64,000 nt of DNA from Deinococcus sp. Arct2-2. Its GTDB lineage: Bacteria; Deinococcota; Deinococci; Deinococcales; Deinococcaceae. Positions 17,975 through 25,352 of this stretch are shown in pieces. The translations under genes were made by a program, and so were the position numbers. Location of the stretch: the NCBI RefSeq assembly GCF_004801315.1, contig NZ_SSNW01000014.1:11726-75725 (forward strand), read 5' to 3'. Numbering within the stretch: position 1 is the first letter of the stretch; every line of letters starts with the position of its first letter. A model generated the notes under the pieces. It did not search any database and was not told the DNA's origin. It saw only the letters and a list, made by a program, of their open reading frames with translations.

Positions 17975-18350
17975 AGACCGAGCTTAGCGACTTTTTGTCG
18001 TGTATTCGCCGCGTCAGGCGGCAGGGAGGCCCACACATGACCGTAGCCACCACCAAGAGCAGCACCGAACTCGCCGCCGCCTTCGAACAGGAGGCCAGAC
18101 GCTTGATGGAGGAATACAAGATTCCCGGCGTCACGCTGGGCCTGCTGACCCCGGACGGCGATCACTTCGTCAATCTGGGCGTCACCAATCTAGAAAACCC
18201 ACTGCCCATCACGGAAGACACCATCTTCCAGATCGGCAGCACCACCAAGACCATCACCTCGCTGACCTGTTCGGCGCTGGTGGCGCAGGGCAAACTGGAC
18301 CTGGACGTGCCGGTGCGAACCTACCTGCCCGACTTCAAGCTGAAAGACGA
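16520..18350 (+). repeat. Near-identical 293-bp direct repeat inside the two S12 genes
   Basis: The spans 16520-16812 and 18058-18350 (offset 1538) are identical except for one base (T16737 versus C18275). Similarity falls off sharply at both edges, which is what recent gene conversion or a partial re-duplication would leave. The repeat covers residues about 8-105 and includes the catalytic STTK motif. Coordinates given are the outer limits of the pair. Confidence 0.9.
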
Positions 18351-19518
18351 GTCGGTGGCGGCAGCGCTCACCACGCGCGACGTGCTGACCCATCAGGGCG
18401 GCTTTCAGGGCGATCTGTTCGAGGAAACCGGCGAGGGCGATGACGCCGTGGCAAAGGTGCTGGACGTGCTGGCCGAGTCGCCGCAGGTGGTGCCGCTACG
18501 CGGTCACTGGAGCTACAACAACGCCGGGTTTTACGTGGCCGGGCGCGTCATCGAGGTCATCACCGGCCAGACCTACGAGGCCGCCGTGACCGAACTGGTG
18601 CTGAAGCCGCTGGGCATGGACCACACCTTCTTTTTCTCCAACGAGATCATGACCCACCGCTTCGCCGCCGGGCACAACAAGATTGAGGGCGAAATGGTGG
18701 TGCAGCGCCCCTGGATGATGATGCGCTCGGCAGCTCCGGCAGGCAGCAGTTGTTCGTCCACCGTCAGCGATATGGCGAAATACGCCCACTACATCATGTC
18801 GGGAACGATGCTGGAACAGGCGGAGGCGACGCAGAAAGCGGCGGACGACTCGGCAGCGACGGAAAAGGCCGAAGTTCCCAAAACGCCCACCCTGAGCGGG
18901 ATGGACCGCACGCACCTGTGGAAACCCGTCCGCCCCGTCGGTGTGGGCATCAATTCCTTTCCCGGCGAGGAAGGGCAGGTGGGCCAGAGCTGGTTTATAG
19001 ATCAGCACCCGGACGCCCTGATCATCAGCCACGGCGGGACCACGCTGGGTCAGCAGTCGGATTTCTGGGTGTCGCCGGACCGGGGGGTGGGCTTTATCGC
19101 CATGACCAACGCCAGCAACGGCCACGCCATGAACCGCAAATTGGGCGAGTGGGTCAAGCGTGAGCTGCTGGGTCTGGTCAAGCCGGAACGCGCGGCAGTT
19201 GAGTTGAACGCGGACCAGCTCGAAACGTTTTCGGGCACCTACGACGTGATCGGTCAGACCTACAAGATCACGGCAGAAGTGGAGGACGGCCAACTGGCGC
19301 TGGTCATCCCCAACACCACGACGGGCGGCACCGAGAAGCTGGCCCTGCGCTTTATCGCCCCCGAGCGCGCCATCGTGATGGGCGGCGACGCGGACGGCAT
19401 CGGCGTGGAATTTCTGACCACGGACGGCGAGGTGGACTTCCTGCGCTTCGGCGCACGGCTGTACCCGCTTGCCAGTGCGAACGCCGCCAGCGCAAGCCTG
19501 CCGGTAGACGCCCTGTGA
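18037..19518 (+). CDS. Serine hydrolase, beta-lactamase/D-aminopeptidase fold (S12), copy 2
   Basis: 493 residues from ATG 18037 with GGAGG upstream. Same architecture as copy 1, including STTK, HWSYNNAGF and ISHGGTTLG motifs, no signal peptide, and a C-terminal beta domain. Bases 18058-18350 match 16520-16812 of copy 1 at all but one position, while the rest of the genes have drifted clearly; copy 2 also has an Ala/Glu/Lys-rich insert (residues about 264-287: EQAEATQKAADDSA then TEKAEVPKTP) not seen in copy 1. Two enzymes of the same fold in one operon suggests different peptide or side-chain preferences. It overlaps the start of the deacylase by four bases. Confidence 0.88.
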   Translation: MTVATTKSSTELAAAFEQEARRLMEEYKIPGVTLGLLTPDGDHFVNLGVTNLENPLPITEDTIFQIGSTTKTITSLTCSALVAQGKLDLDVPVRTYLPDFKLKDESVAAALTTRDVLTHQGGFQGDLFEETGEGDDAVAKVLDVLAESPQVVPLRGHWSYNNAGFYVAGRVIEVITGQTYEAAVTELVLKPLGMDHTFFFSNEIMTHRFAAGHNKIEGEMVVQRPWMMMRSAAPAGSSCSSTVSDMAKYAHYIMSGTMLEQAEATQKAADDSAATEKAEVPKTPTLSGMDRTHLWKPVRPVGVGINSFPGEEGQVGQSWFIDQHPDALIISHGGTTLGQQSDFWVSPDRGVGFIAMTNASNGHAMNRKLGEWVKRELLGLVKPERAAVELNADQLETFSGTYDVIGQTYKITAEVEDGQLALVIPNTTTGGTEKLALRFIAPERAIVMGGDADGIGVEFLTTDGEVDFLRFGARLYPLASANAASASLPVDAL

Positions 19519-21149
19519 GTCAAACCTGGATCACCGGGGGCACCCTGCTGGACGGCACCGGAACCCCCGGACGCCGGGCCGACCTGCTGATCGAGGGCGA
19601 GCGCATTGCCCGGATCAGCGGCCCCGGCGGCCCCGCACCCGCTGGGGCCGAGGTGGTGGACGCCACAGGCCTGACGGTGGCCCCCGGCTTCATCGACGTG
19701 ATGAGCCATTCGGTGTCCACGCTGCTGCACGACGGCCTGAGCGTGGGCAAGGTCACTCAGGGCGTGACCACTGAAATCATGGGCGAGGGCTGGACTCCGG
19801 CCCCAGCGGTGGAGGGCGAGGCGCACGGCTTCCCCATTCACGGCCTGCCCGGAGAGGACGCGGCGTGGATCGAGCGTTCAAGAGGTTGGACGCGCTTCGG
19901 CGACTGGTTGAGTGCCCAGGAAGAAGTGGGGGCGGCGGTGAACTTCGGTTCGTTTATTGGCGGCGCAACCGTCCGGATGGCGGGCCGGGGCCACGCCGAG
20001 GGAGACAGCACGCCGGAGCAGATCGCCCAGATGCGCCGGGTGGTGAGGGGGGCCATGGAGGACGGCGCGTTCGGGATGGCAACGGCCCTGATCTATCCGC
20101 CCGGCAGCTATGCCAGTACCGATGAACTTGCCGCCCTGTGCGAGGAAGTCGCGGCGTTCGGGGGCATCTACATCACCCACATGCGTTCGGAAAGTGCCGC
20201 CATTCTGGACGGGCTGGAAGAAGCGCTGGACATCACGGGGCGCAGCGGAGCGCGGCTGCATCTGTATCACCTGAAGGCGGCGGGCGAGGCGGCTTGGCCC
20301 AAGATGGAACAGCTGATTGAGCGGGTGAATGCCGAGCGGGCGGCGGGCCGGGACATCTCCGCCGATATGTACCTGTACACCGCCGGGGGCACGGGGTTGG
20401 CGGCTCTTGCGCCTCCGTGGGCCAGCGAGGGCGACCAGTTGGTGGAGCGCCTGCGAGACCCGCAGTCCCGCGCCACCATTCGGCAGGCCATCTTGGAGCC
20501 GGACGGCACCTGGGAGCCGCTGGGCAGCCTCGCCGGGCCAGCCGGAGCCTTCCCGGTGGGCCTGAAACTGCCGGAACACCGGGCCTACATCGGCAAGTCG
20601 CTGGCCGACATTGCACAGGCGCGGGGGCAGGACTGGATCGACGCGGCCCTTGACCTGATCACTTTGGAGCCGGAACGGGTGGGCTGCCTGTTGCATCTGA
20701 TGACCGAAAAAAACATCGAACGCCAACTGCTGGAACCCTGGGTGATGCTGGGATCAGATGCGGCGGGCTACGATCCGGCCCTGCAACCCGATGGGGGCAC
20801 CACCGGACACCCCCGAGCAATGGGAAACTTTGCCCGCCTGCTGGGCCACTATGTGCGCGAACGCGGCGTGCTGACCCTGCAGGACGCCGTGCACCGCATG
20901 ACCGGACTGCCCGCTGGGCACCTGCGCCTGACCGACCGGGGCGAACTGCGGGCGGGGGCGTTTGCCGATGTGGTGGTCTTCGATCCGGCCACCATTCAAG
21001 ACCGGGCCACCTACGCCGATGCGGGCCAACTGTCTACCGGAGTGCGTGACGTGTGGGTCAACGGGGTACGTGTCTTGCGGGACGGCCAGCACACCCGCGC
21101 CCTGCCCGGTCACCGTCTTTCCGGCTCCCAGCAGCGCAGCCCGCAATGA
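19515..21149 (+). CDS. D-aminoacylase-like amidohydrolase
   Basis: 544 residues; GTG 19515 overlaps the previous stop (GTGA). Belongs to the amidohydrolase superfamily, N-acyl-D-amino-acid deacylase group: GTLLDGTGTPGRRADLLIEGERI, VAPGFID, GVTTEIMGEG, THMRSES (His222), YHLKAAG (His252), LGSDAAGYDP (Asp415), and a C-terminal strand set GELRAGAFADVVVFDPATI. The usual H-x-H pair after the first strand is D-V-M63-S-H65 here, and the position of the bridging Cys of classical D-aminoacylases is in a GEG context, so the metal site differs from the Alcaligenes enzyme. Expected reaction is hydrolysis of N-acyl-D-amino acids or D-dipeptide-like amides in the cytoplasm. Substrate is inferred. Confidence 0.85.
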   Translation: MSQTWITGGTLLDGTGTPGRRADLLIEGERIARISGPGGPAPAGAEVVDATGLTVAPGFIDVMSHSVSTLLHDGLSVGKVTQGVTTEIMGEGWTPAPAVEGEAHGFPIHGLPGEDAAWIERSRGWTRFGDWLSAQEEVGAAVNFGSFIGGATVRMAGRGHAEGDSTPEQIAQMRRVVRGAMEDGAFGMATALIYPPGSYASTDELAALCEEVAAFGGIYITHMRSESAAILDGLEEALDITGRSGARLHLYHLKAAGEAAWPKMEQLIERVNAERAAGRDISADMYLYTAGGTGLAALAPPWASEGDQLVERLRDPQSRATIRQAILEPDGTWEPLGSLAGPAGAFPVGLKLPEHRAYIGKSLADIAQARGQDWIDAALDLITLEPERVGCLLHLMTEKNIERQLLEPWVMLGSDAAGYDPALQPDGGTTGHPRAMGNFARLLGHYVRERGVLTLQDAVHRMTGLPAGHLRLTDRGELRAGAFADVVVFDPATIQDRATYADAGQLSTGVRDVWVNGVRVLRDGQHTRALPGHRLSGSQQRSPQ

Positions 21150-21229
21150 ACGCCGCCCCCCATGACGCCGCGCCCAATGAAGAATTCATCCCGCCCCACT
21201 CTGCGGGCAGGCGGTAGCGTGGGGGCCGC

Positions 21230-22084
21230 ATGATCACCTCTCCCGCCGCCCTGCCTGCCCCCTTACCCACCACCGTCGTGGACTTGCTGCTGAAGGGTCT
21301 GGAAGGTTTCGGACGCCGTGACCAGATTATTGCCCGCCACTTTATAGACCACGCCGAAGAATTGCCGTTCCTGAGCGCCCTAGAACTGGCCGAAGCCCTG
21401 AATGTCAGCGGCGCGGCCATCACCCGCTTTAGCCAGCGGGTGGGCTTCGAGGGCTATCCGCACTTGCAGCGGGTCATTCGGCAGGAGTTGCGGGCCACCC
21501 TGGGCATCAAGCAACCGGGGCAGCAGGACGCGGTGGTGGCGAGCTTCTGGGCCAGCCAACGGGCCAACCTCGACATTCTGGAAACCGTGTCCGAACAGCA
21601 GTTGTTGGAGGTGGCCCGCGCTCTCGTGCAGGCCCGGCAGGTCTGGGTCATCGGGGCGCGGTCTTCGTATGGGCTGGCCCTCACCACCGAGTATCTGCTG
21701 TCGTCGTTTCGGCCCAGGGTGCAGGCCTACTCCACCGACCAATTGGCAAGTCGGCCCGAACAACTGCTGGAAATGAACGCCGAAGACGCGGTGCTGGTGT
21801 TCACCGTCCGGCGCTACAGCCGCTCCACCACCAAAGTCACCACCGCCCTGCAAAGCCGGGGGGTGCAAGTCTTGCTGCTCACTGATCAGGGCGCGTCCCC
21901 TCTCGGCAAAATCGCCCACCACAGCATCCGGATTCCCACGCAGGGATCTGAAGCGCTGGCCTCTCTGGCCCCCATTCTCAGCCTGGTGTCCTTGATTGCC
22001 TCGCTGGTGGCCCGCGAACTGGACGGCGGGCACCTTCAGGAAGCCGAACAACTGAAAGAAGCGTTTTCGATCTACGAATATTGA
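21230..22084 (+). CDS. MurR/RpiR-family transcriptional regulator
   Basis: 284 residues from ATG 21230, 80 bases after the deacylase on the same strand. N-terminal HTH_6 domain: ELAEALNVSGAAITRFSQRVGFEGYPHLQRVIRQEL (shown in part; residues about 45-85). A SIS domain follows (VWVIGARSSYGLALTTEYLL, DAVLVFTVRRYSRST, VQVLLLTDQGASPLG). RpiR proteins sense phosphosugars, N-acetylmuramate phosphate or other catabolites; when located with D-amino-acid or peptide enzymes they usually regulate that operon. The SIS core motif here has Arg-Arg-Tyr in place of the common S-x-S, so the ligand may not be a sugar phosphate. Confidence 0.88.
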   Translation: MITSPAALPAPLPTTVVDLLLKGLEGFGRRDQIIARHFIDHAEELPFLSALELAEALNVSGAAITRFSQRVGFEGYPHLQRVIRQELRATLGIKQPGQQDAVVASFWASQRANLDILETVSEQQLLEVARALVQARQVWVIGARSSYGLALTTEYLLSSFRPRVQAYSTDQLASRPEQLLEMNAEDAVLVFTVRRYSRSTTKVTTALQSRGVQVLLLTDQGASPLGKIAHHSIRIPTQGSEALASLAPILSLVSLIASLVARELDGGHLQEAEQLKEAFSIYEY

Positions 22085-22107
22085 GGGTAGTGGTGAACTG
22101 GGTTGAT

Positions 22108-22273
22108 CAGTGGTTCGGACGGTTTTTAGTTTCAAAAAGCAGTCCAGAGAGAAACGTGGTCTGGGACGCCCTGCACGTTCCCCCCTCCCAGCCTCCCCCG
22201 CAAGGGTGGAGGAGCGAGAACACCGTGTTCTTGAACAGTGATCGGCAAAATCAGGAAACTGTCCGAACCATTG
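22108..22273. repeat. Inverted repeat flanking a palindromic repeat copy
   Basis: CAGTGGTTCGGACGGTTT (22108-22125) and AAACTGTCCGAACCATTG (22256-22273) are complementary at 16 of 18 positions. They bracket 130 bases containing a dispersed palindromic repeat, a layout like a very small non-autonomous element. No target duplication is evident. Confidence 0.45.
22178..22224 (+). repeat. Dispersed palindromic repeat, copy 1
   Basis: Pattern CCCCCTCCCAGCC, then CTCCCCCGCAAGGGTGGAG and GAGCGAGAACACC. It matches, with small changes, the copies at 22328-22390 and (reverse) 33841-33890. The centre folds as a short CTCCCxCGCAAGGGxGGAG hairpin. Confidence 0.5.
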
Positions 22274-22327
22274 TTTGATGCACAACTAGAAAGACTTGCC
22301 TATATGGGGCGGGAACGCTCCTGGGTG

Positions 22328-22390
22328 GCCCCCTCACCCCGCTGCTGTGCAGTGCCCCTCTCCCGCAGGTGGAGAGGGCAACACCCCATG
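22328..22390 (+). repeat. Dispersed palindromic repeat, copy 2
   Basis: GGCCCCCTCACCCC, an insertion, then CCCCTCTCCCGCAGGTGGAGAGG followed by GCAACACCCCATG. The right end GCAACACCC is shared with the copy near 33850. Central hairpin CCTCTCCCGC with GGTGGAGAGG. Confidence 0.5.
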
Positions 22391-22494
22391 TTCGAGACTC
22401 TTTTTAATCCCGCATGAGAGACACACCACGCGGCCACTTTCCAGCGGCCAACTGTCCTGCCCCTCTCGTTCTACGACTGGCGCACAATAACCCC

Positions 22495-23265
22495 ATGACC
22501 GATCCGCACCTGCCCCCGGTTTCCCGCCCCAACGTTCAGTTCGATTTCAGCGGTCAACGTGCGCTCGTGACTGGCGGGGGGAAAGGCATTGGCCGGGAAA
22601 TCGCGTCTCTGCTGGCCCGCAGTGGGGCGGCGGTGGTGGCGGTCAGCCGCAGTGCCGAAGACCTGTTCAGCCTCAGCCGGGAAACAGGCTGCGAGGGTGT
22701 AGCCGCCGATCTGGGCACGGTGGACGGCGCGAAACGGGCCGCCGAAGCCGCCGGGCCGATTGACCTGCTGGTAAACAACGCAGGAATTGCCTTGCTGGAG
22801 CCGTTTTTAGATGCCACGCCCGAAGCCTTTGACCAGACGATGAATGTGAATGTGCGGGCCGCCCTGATCGTGAGTCAGGTGGTGGCGCGGGGCATGATCG
22901 CGCGGAGAACAGCGGGGGCCATCGTGAACGTGTCCAGCCAATCCTCATCGGTGGGGCTGCCGCTGCACGCCGCCTACTGCGCATCTAAAGGGGCGCTGGA
23001 TCAACTGACCCGCGTGATGGCGATTGAACTGGGGCCACACGGCATCCGGGTCAATGCCGTGAATCCCACCGTGACCCTGACGCCGATGGGCCAGATGGCG
23101 TGGGGCGATCCGGCCCGCAGCGCCCCGATGCTCTCCCGCATTCCGCTGGGCCGCTTTGCCCAGCCCCTTGATGTGGCTCAGGCGGTGGCCTATTTGCTCA
23201 GCGACGGGGCGGCCATGATCAACGGCGTGATGCTTCCGGTAGATGGGGGGTTTTTGACCTCGTAG
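22495..23265 (+). CDS. SDR oxidoreductase, L-xylulose reductase (DCXR)-like
   Basis: 256 residues from ATG 22495. Classical short-chain dehydrogenase: cofactor motif TGGGKGIG (residues 26-33), AVSRSAEDLFSL after the second strand with Arg suited to NADPH, NNAG, Ser of NVSSQSS, and the YCASKGA Tyr/Lys pair. Segment-by-segment similarity to the animal and fungal L-xylulose reductase group is striking (FSGQRALVTGGGKGIG, VNPTVTLTPMG, LLSDGAAMINGVMLPVDGG). It would interconvert a pentulose and its polyol. The sugar importer, polyol dehydrogenase and FGGY kinase on the following 7 kb fit that role. It converges on the permease genes and ends at a strong terminator. Confidence 0.85.
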   Translation: MTDPHLPPVSRPNVQFDFSGQRALVTGGGKGIGREIASLLARSGAAVVAVSRSAEDLFSLSRETGCEGVAADLGTVDGAKRAAEAAGPIDLLVNNAGIALLEPFLDATPEAFDQTMNVNVRAALIVSQVVARGMIARRTAGAIVNVSSQSSSVGLPLHAAYCASKGALDQLTRVMAIELGPHGIRVNAVNPTVTLTPMGQMAWGDPARSAPMLSRIPLGRFAQPLDVAQAVAYLLSDGAAMINGVMLPVDGGFLTS

Positions 23266-23278
23266 CTTTGGGCAGCGA

Positions 23279-23326
23279 GACAGCAGGACGGGGCATCCAC
23301 TCGCCCCGTCCTGCTGTCCATTTTTT
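23279..23326 (+). terminator. Rho-independent terminator after the SDR gene
   Basis: A perfect 15-bp stem, GACAGCAGGACGGGG (23279-23293) with CCCCGTCCTGCTGTC (23304-23318), 10-base loop, followed by TTTTTT at 23321-23326. It lies between the SDR gene and the convergent permease gene and points in the SDR direction. Confidence 0.9.
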
Positions 23327-23333
23327 CTGGCCC

Positions 23334-24227
23334 CTACTTGATGGCCCCCATCGTGAGGCCCTGCACCAGATGGCGTGACACCAACAGCGAGAAAATGACG
23401 ACGGGCAACACAATCAGCGTGCCCGTCGCCATGATTGCGCCCCACGGCACGTCGTAGCCGCTGAGGAAGTTGGTGGCGCGAACCGGAGACGTCACGCCGT
23501 CGCCGCGCGTGAGAAACAGGGCGAACAGCAACTCGTTCCAGCTAAAAATAAAGCTGAGGATGCTGGACACCACCACGCCGGGCAGGGCCAGCGGTAGCGC
23601 GATTCTTAGGAAAATGAAGCCGGGCGACGCGCCGTCCACCATAGCGGCCTCGTCCAGTTCCCGTGGAATCGAGCGGAACTGATCGGTACAGATCCAGACC
23701 ACCACCGGAATAGAAAACGTGAGGTACATGGCGATGAGGAGGCCCGGATGGCCGATCAGCCGGAGTTGCGAGGCCAGAAGATACACCGGCAAAATGATGA
23801 CCACCGGCGACATGAAGCGGTTGGAGATGAACCAGAACCACAGGTCATCTTTGCGCCTAAAGTCGAAGCGGGCCAGTGCATAGGCGGCGGGCGTGCCCAG
23901 CAGCACGGCCAGCACGGTGGCGGTCGTCGCCACGATCAGCGAATTGACGAGGCTGCCGCCCACGTTGTACTGCTCGCCCAAAATGGTGCGGTAATGCTCC
24001 AAAGTGCCTGTAAACAGCAGCAGCGGCGGCTTGGAGAAAATCTGATTGGTGGTTTTGAGCGAGGTGCTGACCATCCACAGGAACGGAAACAGCGTGCCGA
24101 ACAGGACAACCAACAGGCCGAATCCGTGCAGAGCCGCTTTGACCCGGCTGGAACGGCGGGCACGCTGCACGGCCAACTGATCGGCGGTTCGGGGCACAGC
24201 AGCAGCAGAAGTGGAGTGCGTCGTCAT
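23334..24227 (-). CDS. Sugar ABC importer permease, MalG type
   Basis: 297 residues, start ATG 24225-24227 overlapping the stop of the upstream permease gene by four bases. Six predicted membrane helices; first helix [24 protein letters not shown] is typical of MalG-type CUT1 permeases. The ATPase-docking EAA loop reads [32 protein letters not shown] (residues about 190-215). C-terminal [13 protein letters not shown] is the usual MalG ending. Forms the channel with the next gene for the sugar or polyol bound by the protein at 25353-26699. The matching MsmX-like ATPase is not in the window and is often shared between such importers. Confidence 0.93.
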   Translation of the reverse strand: MTTHSTSAAAVPRTADQLAVQRARRSSRVKAALHGFGLLVVLFGTLFPFLWMVSTSLKTTNQIFSKPPLLLFTGTLEHYRTILGEQYNVGGSLVNSLIVATTATVLAVLLGTPAAYALARFDFRRKDDLWFWFISNRFMSPVVIILPVYLLASQLRLIGHPGLLIAMYLTFSIPVVVWICTDQFRSIPRELDEAAMVDGASPGFIFLRIALPLALPGVVVSSILSFIFSWNELLFALFLTRGDGVTSPVRATNFLSGYDVPWGAIMATGTLIVLPVVIFSLLVSRHLVQGLTMGAIK

Positions 24228-25114
24228 GCGTTGTCTCCCCGGTAGAGATAGCGGATATACATCCGAGACAAGACGGTGGTGAGTACCAGCATCAGGATGG
24301 CCTGAGCCGATGCCACGCCCTGATCGAAGGCCCCGCGCAGGCCGATGCGCGTGATGTACAAATTGATCAGTTCGGTGGAACTGCCGGGGCCGCCGCTGGT
24401 CAGGGTGTACACCATGTCAAATTGCTTGAGGATGTCGGCGGTTCTCAGGATCAGGATGGCGGTCAGCGCGGGCAGCAAAAACGGCAACTGGATGTGGCGC
24501 AGCATGGCCCAGAAGGAGCGGGTTTCCAGCGTGGCGGCTTCTTCCACTTCTACCGGAACAGCCGTCAGGCCCGACAGGAAAATGAGTGCAGCAAAGGGCG
24601 TCCACTGCCAAATTTCCATCAGCAAAATGGTGACGAACGCCAGATTGGGATTGCCCAGCCACTCGGTGCCCACCGTTTGCCCGGTGACACTGTTGAGGGC
24701 AAAATTGACCACGCCGAAATCCTGGTTGAACATCAAGCGCCCGATCAGGCCTGTGACCACCGGCGTCATGGCGAGCGGAATCACGAGCGCCACCCGCGCA
24801 AAGCCGCGCAGTCTGCCCCACGGCCCGCGCCGCAGCAGCATGGCAATGCCGAGGCCCAGCGCAATCTGAATGGGCAGCGACACGCCCAGATACAGCAGCG
24901 TGCGCCCAATCGCGCCCCAGAACGAGCCGTCTTTGAGAACCGTCAAGTAATTGCTGAGCCACACGAAGTCGTGAGGAATGTTGGGCTGCGCCAGCAGGTA
25001 GGTGTGCAGCGACACCCACGCGGCGAAGATCAGCGGATAAATGCCCACCACTGCCAGAACCAGCACGGCGGGCGCGAGGAAGACGAACGGGGTGATGCGT
25101 CGTTGGGTATGCAT
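24224..25114 (-). CDS. Sugar ABC importer permease, MalF type
   Basis: 296 residues from ATG 25112-25114. Six predicted helices; begins with a short cytoplasmic tail then [23 protein letters not shown]. Docking loop is [30 protein letters not shown] near residues 200-230 (note ATLETRS in place of the commoner ATIDGAS, an unusual docking sequence). Works as a heterodimer with the MalG-type permease. Gene order on the minus strand is regulator, dehydrogenase, binding protein, MalF, MalG, so the whole set can be one transcript. Confidence 0.92.
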   Translation of the reverse strand: MHTQRRITPFVFLAPAVLVLAVVGIYPLIFAAWVSLHTYLLAQPNIPHDFVWLSNYLTVLKDGSFWGAIGRTLLYLGVSLPIQIALGLGIAMLLRRGPWGRLRGFARVALVIPLAMTPVVTGLIGRLMFNQDFGVVNFALNSVTGQTVGTEWLGNPNLAFVTILLMEIWQWTPFAALIFLSGLTAVPVEVEEAATLETRSFWAMLRHIQLPFLLPALTAILILRTADILKQFDMVYTLTSGGPGSSTELINLYITRIGLRGAFDQGVASAQAILMLVLTTVLSRMYIRYLYRGDNA

Positions 25115-25352
25115 AGGGCAGCACGCTCCGGGGCTGGCAGAAAGGGCGGGTGATGAACGAAAACGGATAGGCGTTCAAGCTCAGATCCGGTTCTGATACC
25201 GGGTGTCTGATATTGGGGCCGACGCAGGCGGCACAATCAATGGCGAATCAACAGAAATTGGGGAGGCCCGCAGCCGAACAGAAATACGGGAGAGAAGACC
25301 AGCCTGACCGCGCCTGCACACTCGGCCCTGCTGGACTTCTCCACCCTGCGGC

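Larger units (their letters stand above)
22085..22494. other. Intergenic with inverted repeat and two palindromic repeats
   Basis: 410 bases with no gene. It holds an 18-base inverted repeat (22108-22125 and 22256-22273), two copies of a dispersed palindromic repeat, and the presumed promoter of the SDR gene near the right end. No ribosome site precedes ATG 22495. Confidence 0.6.

Noticed and set aside
16499..19518. Antibiotic-resistance beta-lactamases
   Set aside because: The S12 motifs are present, but there is no export signal, the third motif is HGG, and the operon context is peptide uptake and D-amino-acid metabolism.
22085..22494. CRISPR array suspected from repeated GC-rich pieces
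   Set aside because: Only two irregular copies with palindromic centres, no equal spacers and no cas gene in the window.
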